Part shown: one piece after another, positions 19,776 to 28,524 of the stretch
Position numbering within the stretch: the first letter of the stretch is position 1
How the letters are laid out: each line of letters opens with the position of its first letter
NCBI RefSeq assembly: GCF_049889055.1
Contig: NZ_JBLTWO010000002.1
Coordinates: forward strand, 372,001 to 436,000
DNA from: Rhizorhabdus sp049889055
Lineage (GTDB): Bacteria > Pseudomonadota > Alphaproteobacteria > Sphingomonadales > Sphingomonadaceae
DNA length: 64,000 nucleotides
Direction of reading: 5' to 3'
Translations under genes and position numbers: made by a program
Notes under the pieces: generated by a model
The model's input: the letters and a program-made list of their open reading frames with translations, nothing else
Databases searched by the model: none
Told to the model about the DNA's origin: nothing

Positions 19776-20363
19776 TCAGTAGCCCGCCTCGATCGCGATC
19801 CGGATCGCCTCCGCGCCGGTCCGCACGCCAAGCGCGCGCAGCATCGCTGCACGGTGCATCTTGATCGTGCGTTCGGTCAGGCCGAGATCATAGGCGATCT
19901 GCTTGTTGAGCTTGCCCGCGGCCATGGCGACCAGCACTTCGCGCTGCCGGTCCGAGAGGCCGGCGATCTTGTCATGCGCATTTTCGCGGCGCGGCGAACT
20001 GCCCAGCGCGGGATCCTCGATCTCGACCTGCGAGCCTAGAAAATACTCGATCTCGCCATCGGCTCCGAAGATCGGCGCGACCAGAACCGCATTGCGGAAC
20101 GGCGTACCGTCCTTCTTGTAGTTCAATATCTCGACCATCACCGGCCGCTGATTATGGACGCCGCTGCGCAGCGCCTGCGTCAGCCAGGGTTCGGTGTTCG
20201 CCCCGCGCAGGAAGCGGCAGTTGCGCCCGATGATCTCGTCACGGGAATAGCCGGTGAGAGCCACGAAGGCGTCGTTGCATTCGACAATGGGATTGTCGGG
20301 CAGGCGGGGGTTGCTAATGACCGCGGCGACCGCGCTCCCAGCTATCATATCAGAAACAGACAT
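19776..20363 (-). CDS. LOV-HTH blue-light transcription factor (EL222-like)
   Basis: Flavin-binding photoreceptor joined to a LuxR-type DNA-binding domain. The 195-residue protein starts at ATG 20363 (GGAAGG ribosome binding site four to nine bases upstream). The LOV domain covers about residues 8-118: ECNDAFVALTGYSRDEIIG, then GRNCRFLRG with Cys49 as the photo-adduct cysteine, YKKDGTPFRN with flavin-contacting Asn, and FLGSQVEIE with the conserved Gln. The LuxR helix-turn-helix is at about 134-190 (LSDRQREVLVAMAAGKLNKQ, LTERTIKMHRAAML). The domain order and length match EL222 from Erythrobacter litoralis, which dimerises and binds DNA in blue light. It lies just upstream of cofE on the same strand and divergent from folE, so it may control both. 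Confidence 0.94.
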   Translation of the reverse strand: MSVSDMIAGSAVAAVISNPRLPDNPIVECNDAFVALTGYSRDEIIGRNCRFLRGANTEPWLTQALRSGVHNQRPVMVEILNYKKDGTPFRNAVLVAPIFGADGEIEYFLGSQVEIEDPALGSSPRRENAHDKIAGLSDRQREVLVAMAAGKLNKQIAYDLGLTERTIKMHRAAMLRALGVRTGAEAIRIAIEAGY

Positions 20364-20505
20364 CGCGCCTTCCGTAGCAGTGATTTCGCCGCCGGATAAT
20401 CCCCATGGCCCTTTGGACATGTTGCTGCATCGGCCCCCCTGTCGGCAAGACAAAGCTGCACCGGCATTACCGTTTTTCTCCCGATGCTCACGAAAGGGCT
20501 GTCCG

Positions 20506-21117
20506 ATGAACTACTTCTCGCCCGGGCTTGGGGAAAAGGATGAAGATGGCAAGGTGATCGTCCCGACCCATGTTCAGGACGCAATCCGCACCTTGATCGA
20601 ATGGGCCGGCGAGGACGCCGACCGCGAAGGCCTGCGCGATACGCCCGCCCGCGTCGGGCGCGCCTGGCGGGAATATTGCGAAGGCTATCGTGAGGATCCT
20701 GCGCTCCATTTGACGCGCACCTTCGAGGAGGTGGCCGGCTATGACGAGATCGTCCTGCTCAAGGACATACCGTTCCAGTCCCATTGCGAGCATCACATGG
20801 CTCCGATCACCGGCAAGGCTTCTATCGCCTATCTGCCCCGTAATCGGGTCGTCGGCATATCGAAGCTCGCCCGTGTGCTGCATGGCTTCGCGCGGCGCCT
20901 CCAGATCCAGGAGCGACTGACGGCGGAAGTCGCCCAGTGCATATGGGAGAACCTCAACCCGCATGGCGTCGCAGTCGTCATCGAAGCGCAGCATGGCTGC
21001 ATGACCGGACGCGGCGTCCGGACACCGGGCGTCGGTATGGTCACGAGCCGTCTGCTCGGCTGTTTTCTGGAAGACAAGAGCAGCCGCAAGGAATTGCTGT
21101 CGCTCATGGGATATTGA
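20506..21117 (+). CDS. folE: GTP cyclohydrolase I
   Basis: Converts GTP to 7,8-dihydroneopterin triphosphate, first step to tetrahydrofolate and other pterins. The 203-residue protein starts at ATG 20506 with GAAAGGG as ribosome binding site. Zinc ligands are visible: Cys94 and His97 in SHCEHHMAPITGKASIAYLP and Cys165 in EAQHGCMTGRGV. The GTP-binding region is GISKLARVLHGFARRLQIQE. The reading frame extends upstream, but that part overlaps the divergent LOV gene. It is divergent from the LOV-HTH gene (142 bases between start codons) and coupled to the following oxidoreductase, sharing one base in TGATG. Confidence 0.97.
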   Translation: MNYFSPGLGEKDEDGKVIVPTHVQDAIRTLIEWAGEDADREGLRDTPARVGRAWREYCEGYREDPALHLTRTFEEVAGYDEIVLLKDIPFQSHCEHHMAPITGKASIAYLPRNRVVGISKLARVLHGFARRLQIQERLTAEVAQCIWENLNPHGVAVVIEAQHGCMTGRGVRTPGVGMVTSRLLGCFLEDKSSRKELLSLMGY

Positions 21118-22094
21118 TGAAACGGGTTGCTATCGTCGGAGCCGGCATCGCCGGCCTTGCTTGTGCCAAAAAACTGCAGGAACGCGGAAGCGAGGTCGTC
21201 CTGTTCGACAAGGGCAGGGGGACGGGCGGACGCATGTCCAGCCGACGCGTCAACACGTCGCAGGGCGCCGCGAGCTTCGACCATGGGGCGCAATATTTCA
21301 CCGTCCGGGAAGCCGCTTTCCTGGATGAGGTCCGGCATTGGCAGAAGGCCGGACTGGCCGAGCCCTGGGCCGAGGCCGGCGCGGACGCCTGGGTCGGCGT
21401 TCCGACGATGAACGCCCCGCTCAAGCATCTGGCCGAGCATCTCGATGTCCGTCACCTCCACCATGTCGACGGCCTGATGCACGGTCGGGACGGCTGGTGG
21501 GTCAAGGTCGGCCCGGAGAAGTTCGGGCCCTTCGATGCCGCCATCATTGCGGTGCCGGCCGAACAGGCGGCGGCGCTGGTGGGCCTGCACGACATCGCCA
21601 TGGCGACCCACGCGATGATGGCGCGGTCGCAGCCCTGCTGGACCGCCATGATCGCCTTCGGGGACCGGCTGTCGATCGACGGGGACCATCTGCGCAACCG
21701 CGGCCTGATCTCCTGGGCCGCCCGCAACAGCGCCAAGCCCGGCCGTGATGGCCCGGAAAGCTGGGTGGTGCAGGCAGGCGGCAACTGGTCCGCGCGCAAT
21801 GTGGAGATGGAAGCCCCGATCGTGGCCGGTGTGCTGCTCGACGCGCTGGTCGCCGAAGCCAAGACCGCCGCGCCGGAGATATTGAGCATCGCCGCCCACC
21901 GCTGGCGCTTTGCGATGACGCGTGGCGCCGATCAAGGTTCGCTCTGGAATGCCCGGCTTCAGCTCGGTGCCTGCGGCGACTGGCTGCTCGGCCCCCGCGT
22001 CGAATTCGCCTGGCTCTCGGGCCGCTCGCTCGCCGACATGATGACCCAGGGCGCCGCCGCCCGACCGATGGTGGCATCGCGCCCGCACGCCTGA
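21117..22094 (+). CDS. Renalase-like FAD-dependent oxidoreductase
   Basis: Amine-oxidase-fold flavoprotein of the COG3380 type. The 325-residue protein has the dinucleotide-binding start VAIVGAGIAGLACAKKLQER, the second FAD motif VVLFDKGRGTGGRMSSRR, the family segment FDHGAQYFTVRE and a C-terminal FAD contact near LGACGDWLLGPRVEFAWLSG. Some relatives oxidise dihydronicotinamide isomers; the substrate here is unknown. It is translationally coupled to folE (ATG 21117 overlaps the folE stop). From memory, genes of this type occur beside photolyase genes in other proteobacteria, which would fit the adjacent light sensor. Confidence 0.88.
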   Translation: MKRVAIVGAGIAGLACAKKLQERGSEVVLFDKGRGTGGRMSSRRVNTSQGAASFDHGAQYFTVREAAFLDEVRHWQKAGLAEPWAEAGADAWVGVPTMNAPLKHLAEHLDVRHLHHVDGLMHGRDGWWVKVGPEKFGPFDAAIIAVPAEQAAALVGLHDIAMATHAMMARSQPCWTAMIAFGDRLSIDGDHLRNRGLISWAARNSAKPGRDGPESWVVQAGGNWSARNVEMEAPIVAGVLLDALVAEAKTAAPEILSIAAHRWRFAMTRGADQGSLWNARLQLGACGDWLLGPRVEFAWLSGRSLADMMTQGAAARPMVASRPHA

Positions 22095-22199
22095 CTTTGC
22101 GATGTTGTCATCTGATCAATGATCGCGCCGCTTAGGGCAAACATAGTAAAATATGTTCCACCGTGCGCGCTTCGGAAAGCACATAGCCGGCTGCTTCTT

Positions 22200-24188
22200 C
22201 TAAATGTCGATCGTGAACCGCAATTGTGCGAGACGTCCGGCAATCATGTCATAGGCGCCAGCACCGCGCAGATCGAATCCCTCAACGTCGAAGATATTCG
22301 AGACCGATAGACGCAGGGATCCCTTAGCAGAACCGAGGTTTACTGGGATGCGCCCTCCCAGATCGACCAGTGTCTGTGAAGGAATAGAGACCGCATTGTT
22401 CGTCGTCGCAGTCACGCGGCTCCGGTGGGTTACGCGGATATCGAACGATACACCGGGATTCGCGGTTGGCCGCCAGTCCAGATTGATGGTCAGGTTGCGG
22501 GCGGCAAAGCCGACCGGGCGATCGCCCACGATCCCTTGATCGACCGCCGCGCCAGTGACGCGCGGGCGTAGGAACACGCCTCCCGCAACCAGATCGAGCC
22601 GGGGCGTCAACGCGCCGTTCAACGACAGCTCAACGCCTTGGTTGCGGATGGTACCCAGTGCAGTGAAGCGATTGTTCGCGTCGATGTTGAAATAGGGCTT
22701 CTCAAGATCGAACCCGCCTGCAATCAGCTTCAGGCCCGGAGTAAGCATCCAGCGGACGCCCCCGTCGAACTGTCGTGTCCGGATCGCGGGCACGGGTTCA
22801 CCCCGGTTCACGGCGTTGGAGGGCGCGAGCCCGCTTTCCTCCAGCCCCTGTGAAAAGCTGCCATAGATGACCAGCGTCTCGCTGATTTGCCCCGCGGCGG
22901 TCGCATAGAACAGCCAGGGGTTGGACTGCGTCAAGCGGCTGCCGGTGTCCGATCGATCGACCTGCTTGCGGTAATCCGTCTTCTGCACGCCGATCGAAAG
23001 CTCACCGAGGCCTCGCCAGCGCAGGTCATACGCAAGGCCGCCGGTCCATTGTTCGATCCGGTCGCGCGATTGCCGGCGGAATGTCAGGGGCGGTTCGGGA
23101 ATGAAGACGCGCTCTCGCAAGTCGCGCGGACCGAGATCGACGCTGGCCGACCCGTCGTAGCGCTGGAAGCGATTGCGGTAGCGGATCGTGGCGTAGATCC
23201 CATGTAGTCGGTCGCCATCAACGATGCCTTGCGCTATCCGCACCTCGCCGCTGTCCGAGGCGAAGCGAGAGGGCGGATCGATGAGTACAAGATGATTGAA
23301 CCGTCCGTCGGGCTGAAGGTCGAGCGCCAGATTGACGGCGCTGCGATCGTCGGAAAAATAGGAATGGAAGAGCCCGGCTACGATGGTAGTCTGCGGGCCG
23401 ACACGAAAATTCGCTGTTCCTCCATAGAGTCCGCCAGTCCCGGTGTAGGCCGCCCAGTCCGGCCCGTTGAAGCGGCGGCGTGGAATGCGCGGTGGCAGAT
23501 AGTCACCGCCGGGCACATAGATCTGCCCAGCATCGTCGTCGCGCACATATGACCGCGACCAGAACGGTGTTAGCGCTATGTCCGGGGTTGGCGTCCAGCG
23601 CAACACGATTCCCTGGTTGTCGGAATAGGCATTGGTCGCATTGTAGAACTCGGTCTGTGCGATGAACGCCCCGAATCCCAGACTGAGTTTGTCGCGTGTA
23701 AGCGGCACCACGGCATCGACTTCGGCGGAAACGCTGCCCCAATGATCTGCATCGACGAGCACCGACGCGCCCGCTTCATTGCCTGGCTTGCGGAGCGCAT
23801 AATCGACCACGCCAGTCGGCGCGGGAAAGACGAACCCCTGTGACGCCAAGCCGACTCTGATCGTCGTAGATTGCCGGATGCGGGTAATCGGCCGGAGAAA
23901 CTGGTCGAAGTAGATGCCGTCGATCCGGGCGTTGCCAGCGTCTATCGGCGAGAAACCTCTAATGTCGCTGCTACTGTAAAGACCGAGTTCTTCTCGTCCA
24001 ATGCTGACTCCGAAAGCGTCCTCGGCTTGCGTCACGGCGTTCTCATTGGCGCGCAGCACAGGGAGCGGCGTCTGTTGACCGGATGGCGCAGGCTGCTCAT
24101 TGCGTGGCAGCGATTGGGCCATCACGGGAACGGGCGAGGCGATAGCTGCGATCAAATAGCTAAGCCGCAACGCTCTTCCCCTTGCCAC
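22200..24188 (-). CDS. TonB-dependent receptor (first of divergent pair)
   Basis: Outer-membrane beta-barrel for energy-dependent uptake. Up to 662 residues, starting at GTG 24188; a TTG at 24170, preceded by AAGGGGAAG, is a better-spaced alternative that would begin LRLSYLIAAIASPVPVMAQS, a signal peptide. A short plug follows (about 60-130: VSIGREELGLYSSSDIRGFS, ARIDGIYFDQ, TTIRVGLASQGFVFPAPTG), then the barrel, including a typical receptor segment RTRQFDGGVRWMLTPGLKLI, ending AQLRFTIDI. The plug lacks the classic glycine-rich repeat of large siderophore receptors, so the ligand is unknown. Divergent from the second receptor with 52 bases between starts. Confidence 0.85.
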   Translation of the reverse strand: MARGRALRLSYLIAAIASPVPVMAQSLPRNEQPAPSGQQTPLPVLRANENAVTQAEDAFGVSIGREELGLYSSSDIRGFSPIDAGNARIDGIYFDQFLRPITRIRQSTTIRVGLASQGFVFPAPTGVVDYALRKPGNEAGASVLVDADHWGSVSAEVDAVVPLTRDKLSLGFGAFIAQTEFYNATNAYSDNQGIVLRWTPTPDIALTPFWSRSYVRDDDAGQIYVPGGDYLPPRIPRRRFNGPDWAAYTGTGGLYGGTANFRVGPQTTIVAGLFHSYFSDDRSAVNLALDLQPDGRFNHLVLIDPPSRFASDSGEVRIAQGIVDGDRLHGIYATIRYRNRFQRYDGSASVDLGPRDLRERVFIPEPPLTFRRQSRDRIEQWTGGLAYDLRWRGLGELSIGVQKTDYRKQVDRSDTGSRLTQSNPWLFYATAAGQISETLVIYGSFSQGLEESGLAPSNAVNRGEPVPAIRTRQFDGGVRWMLTPGLKLIAGGFDLEKPYFNIDANNRFTALGTIRNQGVELSLNGALTPRLDLVAGGVFLRPRVTGAAVDQGIVGDRPVGFAARNLTINLDWRPTANPGVSFDIRVTHRSRVTATTNNAVSIPSQTLVDLGGRIPVNLGSAKGSLRLSVSNIFDVEGFDLRGAGAYDMIAGRLAQLRFTIDI

Positions 24189-24190
24189 AG

Positions 24191-24224
24191 TGATATGTTG
24201 TCACATACCATTCACGTTTATACT
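24191..24224 (+). promoter_or_regulatory. Divergent promoter/operator between two TonB receptor genes
   Basis: Seen: an inverted repeat TATGT-TGTC-ACATA at 24194-24207. It overlaps a possible -35 TTGTCA (24198-24203), with -10-like TATACT at 24219-24224 and a 15-base spacer, then GGGGGA before the ATG at 24241. Inferred: a repressor or activator site controlling one or both receptors. A related sequence, TGATACATCGTTACATAA, lies at 29937-29954 upstream of the permease operon. Confidence 0.35.
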
Positions 24225-24240
24225 GCATAGGGGGATAACG

Positions 24241-26355
24241 ATGACAAGCGCCATTTTGCTCGCCACTGTGGGCATTGTTGCAACTTCTGGCGCGACGACT
24301 GTGGTCGCTCAATTTGTCGATTCTGCGCCAGGCGCCACCCAAGACCAGGAAATCATCGTCGTCGGCGATGCGTTCACTGAAACCGAGGGGCTGCTCGCCA
24401 AGCAATCCTCGACCGGGAGTCGCTTTCCGGTCGATGTCGAAAAGCTGCCCAACACTATCCGGATCCTGCCGCAGGAGTTGATCGACGCAACGGCCGCGAC
24501 CCTGCCGCAGGATGTCACCAAATATGTCTCAGGCGTGCAGACGCTCCCGGGGTTCGGTACCAGCGTCGGCTATGTCATTCGCGGCTTCTTCGCCAATTAC
24601 GAGACCCTGCAGAACGGCGTGCGCGTGAGCGACAATCCCGGTGATTTGAGTAACATTGAACGCATCGAGATCCTCAAGGGCCCGATCGGTAGCCTCTATG
24701 GCGGCACCGGCGCGTTCGCGGGTAATGTCAACATCATTACCAAGCGTCCTCGCGACCGGTTCGCGGCAGAGGTCAGAGCCTATGGTGGCTCTGACAGCTT
24801 CTACCGGATAGAAGGCGATGTCGCTGGCCCGCTGGCGCCAGGCGGCACGCTCAAATACCGGCTGACCGGCGCGGCGGAAAGCAGCGGTAGCTTTCAAGAA
24901 AATGTCGATTCCCGGAAGTTCGTCGTGTCCCCATCGGTCGCGTTTGAGCCGAACGACCGCGTGTCGATCCGGCTTGACGGCAGCTATATCAATCGCCGCT
25001 ACACGTTCTTCGAGGGGCTGCCACTGCTCGACGGCTCCCTGCCTGCTGGGCTGACGACCTTCGATCTGGACCTTAGCCAGACCTTTCACGCGCCGGATCG
25101 AAGCCAGACGCGAGAAACCAACTACACGCTGGCCGGCGAAGGCAATTTCCGGCTGACCGACGCTCTAACGCTTCGTGTGGCGGGCAATTATTCGAACTAC
25201 GATATCCGGATCGGCTCGTCGCGGCTCGGGCTGGCGGTTCAGCCTGACGGGCGGACCTTCGACAGGTTCACCTTTCAGGGGCCGCAACAGATTGAGCGGC
25301 ATACGATCCAGAGCGACCTTATCTACACGGTCAAGGGCCTTGGCGTGGAGACCGTCTTTCTAGCCGGTTATGAGCGGTTCCAGAACCGATACGACTACGC
25401 CATATCGGGTCGGGCGCTGCCACCGCTGGACGTCCTAGATCCCGTGAACCCACCCGCCGGAATTGTGCCGCTGGAGCCGCAATTTTCGGGATTTTTCACC
25501 TATCAGGGTGATGCCGTCTATGGCCAAGTGTTCAGCCAGATCACACCGCGTCTCGCGGTGCTGGCGGGGCTGCGCTATGACTGGCAGACAAACGAAAGCA
25601 TCTTCAACGGTTCCGGCGACCGGATCAGCGACAGCCAGCCGTCGCCCCGCTTGGGCGTGACCTGGTCGATCGCTGACGATAGCATCCTGTTCGCCAACTG
25701 GGCCAAGAGCTTCTCGCCCAGCTTCGCGCTCGACAGTGATGGCGAAGTGTTTCCGCCCGACCAGGTTCGCCAATATGAAGCCGGCGTTCGCCAGAAACTG
25801 TTCGGTGGCCGGGCTTTGGCGACACTCGCCTATTTCGATATACGGCGATCGAATGTCGTCATCCCTGATGTCGGTAACTTCGCCCAGTCGATCGCGGTGG
25901 GCGAGCAGACCAGCCGCGGAGCAGAGTTCGACCTGACCGGGCGGGTGCTGCCCCACCTCGATATGATTCTGACCTACGCCTGGAACCGGACACGGGTCGC
26001 GGAGAAGACCGACGCCAACTTCGGCCAACAATTGCCTGCCGCGCCGGAACACAGTGCATCCGCCTTCGTCCGCTACAGCGTCGACGATGGCGTATTGAAA
26101 GGGCTGAGCGCGAACGCCGGCCTGACCTATGCTAGCCGCATACAGGCTAGCCTGCCTTCCACCATCTTCATTCCACCCAATGCGAGGCTTGACCTTGGCG
26201 TCGCCTATGAACTTGCCGACTGCTGGCGGCTGGGGCTGAACGTCAACAACGTGACCAATAGCAACAGCTATGTCACCAACTTGTTCGCACTCTATCCGCT
26301 GGCGCCCCGCCAGTTCCTGTTCACGCTCAGCCGTCGGTTCGGAGCCTCGTCATGA
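24241..26355 (+). CDS. TonB-dependent siderophore-type receptor
   Basis: Outer-membrane receptor of the ferric-siderophore class, 704 residues from ATG 24241 (GGGGG ribosome binding site; an earlier frame start adds 17 residues). Signal peptide about 1-24, then DQEIIVVGDAF and the plug: EKLPNTIRILPQELIDATAA, DVTKYVSGVQTLPGFGTSVG, the hallmark ERIEILKGPIGSLYGGTGAF and GNVNIITKRP. Barrel strands follow with the usual LFANWAKSFSPSF and QYEAGVRQKLFGGRALATLA segments, ending FLFTLSRRF. The ABC ATPase gene starts inside its last codons (four-base overlap), an unusual direct coupling of receptor and ABC ATPase. Confidence 0.93.
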   Translation: MTSAILLATVGIVATSGATTVVAQFVDSAPGATQDQEIIVVGDAFTETEGLLAKQSSTGSRFPVDVEKLPNTIRILPQELIDATAATLPQDVTKYVSGVQTLPGFGTSVGYVIRGFFANYETLQNGVRVSDNPGDLSNIERIEILKGPIGSLYGGTGAFAGNVNIITKRPRDRFAAEVRAYGGSDSFYRIEGDVAGPLAPGGTLKYRLTGAAESSGSFQENVDSRKFVVSPSVAFEPNDRVSIRLDGSYINRRYTFFEGLPLLDGSLPAGLTTFDLDLSQTFHAPDRSQTRETNYTLAGEGNFRLTDALTLRVAGNYSNYDIRIGSSRLGLAVQPDGRTFDRFTFQGPQQIERHTIQSDLIYTVKGLGVETVFLAGYERFQNRYDYAISGRALPPLDVLDPVNPPAGIVPLEPQFSGFFTYQGDAVYGQVFSQITPRLAVLAGLRYDWQTNESIFNGSGDRISDSQPSPRLGVTWSIADDSILFANWAKSFSPSFALDSDGEVFPPDQVRQYEAGVRQKLFGGRALATLAYFDIRRSNVVIPDVGNFAQSIAVGEQTSRGAEFDLTGRVLPHLDMILTYAWNRTRVAEKTDANFGQQLPAAPEHSASAFVRYSVDDGVLKGLSANAGLTYASRIQASLPSTIFIPPNARLDLGVAYELADCWRLGLNVNNVTNSNSYVTNLFALYPLAPRQFLFTLSRRFGASS

Positions 26356-27068
26356 CACAGTCAGCCCTGACCCTCGACGCCGTCACCAAGAATTATGGGA
26401 ACCGGACGGTGGTAGATGGCCTGTCCTTCAGCGTACCGGCCGGGTCGATCGTCGCGCTGCTCGGTCCGAACGGCGCGGGGAAGAGCACGACGATGAAGCT
26501 GTGCGCGGGGTTCATCACCCCTGACAGCGGGACGATCCGGGTTGGCGGGACGGACCTTGTATCCGCGCCCGATCAGGCTCGGTGTGTGACGACCTATCTG
26601 CCTGAAAACGTCGCCCTTTATGAGGAGTTGAGTGGGAGGGAAAATCTCGCGCATCTGCTGGAAATCGGCTCCGGAATGCGACTTTCCGCCGATAATCTCG
26701 ATGCCGCTCTGGCCGCTGCGGGCCTTCCCTCCGAAGCGTTCGGCCGGCGCGCGGTGACCTATTCGAAGGGGATGCGGCAAAAGGTCGGCCTGGCGCTTGC
26801 GCTCAGCCGCCAGTCGTCGCTGCTGCTGCTCGACGAGCCAACCAGCGGCCTTGATCCGCACGCGGCGGCCGAATTCAACGAGGCGCTCAGGCGGACGGCG
26901 GCGGCGGGCGTAGGCGTGCTGATGGCCACACACGATATCTGGCGCGCCCGCGAAGTAGCCAGCGAAGTGCTGGTGATGAGCCGGGGAAAGATCGCGCTGA
27001 CGCTCGATCCCGCCAACCTGTCGGCGGAGGAGATCGAGCGGCGCTTTTTTCTGGAAGCCGCCGGCTGA
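26352..27068 (+). CDS. ABC transporter ATP-binding protein
   Basis: Cytoplasmic ATPase driving an ABC-2 type transporter. 238 residues with Walker A LLGPNGAGKSTTMKL, Q-loop region TYLPENVALYEELSGRENLA, signature YSKGMRQKVGLALALS (in place of LSGGQ), Walker B LLLLDEPTSGLDPHAA and switch His in MATHDIWRAREV. This resembles NosF/CcmA-type ATPases. Start ATG overlaps the receptor stop by four bases. The two likely partner permeases are on the opposite strand and end four bases after its stop, so the ATPase is transcribed with the receptor and the permeases from a separate promoter. Confidence 0.92.
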   Translation: MTQSALTLDAVTKNYGNRTVVDGLSFSVPAGSIVALLGPNGAGKSTTMKLCAGFITPDSGTIRVGGTDLVSAPDQARCVTTYLPENVALYEELSGRENLAHLLEIGSGMRLSADNLDAALAAAGLPSEAFGRRAVTYSKGMRQKVGLALALSRQSSLLLLDEPTSGLDPHAAAEFNEALRRTAAAGVGVLMATHDIWRAREVASEVLVMSRGKIALTLDPANLSAEEIERRFFLEAAG

Positions 27069-27072
27069 ACCC

Positions 27073-28524
27073 TTAGCGCAGCAGTGAACGCGGCCGCAGC
27101 GCTGCGGCTGCAAACAGCGCCGCAAAGCCGATTAGGGCGATGATCCCGGTGAACAGCGCGATCTGTTCCGTCGGTTCATCGAAATGGAAAGAGCGAACAG
27201 CCTCGAATGCCGCGCGGTCTAACCGCTTGCATTCCAAGATGGCGGATGTGACCTGATTGCGCCGGGCCGCGTGATAGTCGATCACCGCCAGTTCGAACGT
27301 CCGCTGCCGGGCGGGGTCGCTGCCCGCGACCTGTTCCATCGCCCGGCGAAAGGCGAGCCCCGGAGCGAGCCAGCCCCAGCGGTCGAGCCGCTGGTCGAAC
27401 AACGCTTCGCGCGCTGCGCCTTGCCGCATCGCGGCAGCATAGCGTTCGTCGGCCAGTCGGCGGCGGACATATTCATCGATCACGCCATCGCGCTTGGCGC
27501 ATATGGGCGCTGTCGCAAAGTCGACACCCCAATATTCGCGCGCAACCCGGGCTATCGTCGCCGCGATCGCATCGGGGCCGCCTTCTACCCGCAGAACGCG
27601 GCGCACATCGGCATCGGCGAGTGCCCGGGGTTCCAGCAGGCCATCGGGACGCAGTGCCCGTTCGGTCAGGCCGGGCAACACCAGCAGCAGCGCGACCCAG
27701 AGTGCGACCGCCACTGCAGCCGAGCCCACAACGCTCAGTCCCGTCGACGCGACCAGCAGCAACAATGCTGTCCAGAACAGGAGATAGGCAATCGTGCCCA
27801 AGATCCACCAGAAGCCGGCGGCGCTGCCAAATGCGCCAGCCAGCGCAATGCCGATCAGCGACCCGATCACGGCGATACCGATCACGAGGCCGCCGCGTGT
27901 GACCGCGCGTGCCAGCAGCAACTCGCGCTGGCTCGCACCGAGCCCTGCGAGTAAAGGGCTTATCCCGCCCTCGCGCTCGCGCGCTGTCGCATCGAACAGC
28001 AGCACGGCGAGCGCCAGCGGACAAAGGAACATGATGAAGGCCAACAGATCGAACCGGCCGGCGGCAAGTGCGCCCGGATTGACGCGCTCGGCCGGCTCCC
28101 CGATCCTCAACAAGGCGTAGAGCGGCACTGTCTTCAGCTTGTGGTGGGTCGCGCGCAGTTCGGAGCTTCCCGTGGCCAGCCCCAGAAGCGGCCCGGCTTC
28201 CAACTCGGCCAGCAACGTATGATAATAGCCCGCGACATAGGGATCGCGGGGATCGGGAACATATTTGCCGACGCCGTCATAAGTGCTGTCGTCCGTGGGT
28301 ATGACGGTGCCCCGTTCGATGCCGGTATAGACGTCGCGCAATAGGGTTGCGTCCTTTGCTACCTGTTCACGCGCGGCATCGGCTGCACTGACATAGCGGT
28401 CACGCCATTCCAGACCGCTTGCCAGTGCCAGGCCAGCGGTCACCGCCAACAGCAGCGTCAATATGCATGCCGCCGTCGATCGACACATCAACCGCGCGTC
28501 GAGCCTAACCAGCGCTCCGATCAT
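27073..28524 (-). CDS. ABC-2 type permease with DUF3526-like region (second permease)
   Basis: Integral membrane subunit. 483 residues from ATG 28524 (MIGALVRLDARLMCRSTAAC). One membrane segment at about 17-40, a large extracytoplasmic region to about 165, five further membrane segments between about 165 and 300, a second extracytoplasmic region with many charged residues (about 305-440), and a last segment at about 450-470 (IALFTGIIALIGFAALF). This long-loop layout is that of DUF3526/ABC-2 permeases. It overlaps the stop of the first permease by four bases (ATGA) and converges on the ATPase gene. Confidence 0.82.
   Translation of the reverse strand: MIGALVRLDARLMCRSTAACILTLLLAVTAGLALASGLEWRDRYVSAADAAREQVAKDATLLRDVYTGIERGTVIPTDDSTYDGVGKYVPDPRDPYVAGYYHTLLAELEAGPLLGLATGSSELRATHHKLKTVPLYALLRIGEPAERVNPGALAAGRFDLLAFIMFLCPLALAVLLFDATAREREGGISPLLAGLGASQRELLLARAVTRGGLVIGIAVIGSLIGIALAGAFGSAAGFWWILGTIAYLLFWTALLLLVASTGLSVVGSAAVAVALWVALLLVLPGLTERALRPDGLLEPRALADADVRRVLRVEGGPDAIAATIARVAREYWGVDFATAPICAKRDGVIDEYVRRRLADERYAAAMRQGAAREALFDQRLDRWGWLAPGLAFRRAMEQVAGSDPARQRTFELAVIDYHAARRNQVTSAILECKRLDRAAFEAVRSFHFDEPTEQIALFTGIIALIGFAALFAAAALRPRSLLR

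Noticed and set aside
22101..22115. GATGTTGTCATCTGA as a third copy of the receptor operator
   Set aside because: Shares ATGTTGTCA with the 24191 site, but lies between the 3' ends of two genes, not at a promoter; probably chance.
22095..22199. Direct repeat of the tRNA-Arg 3' end as an attachment site
   Set aside because: Read by eye against the tRNA 3' end (30183-30210), the region shows no match longer than a few bases.
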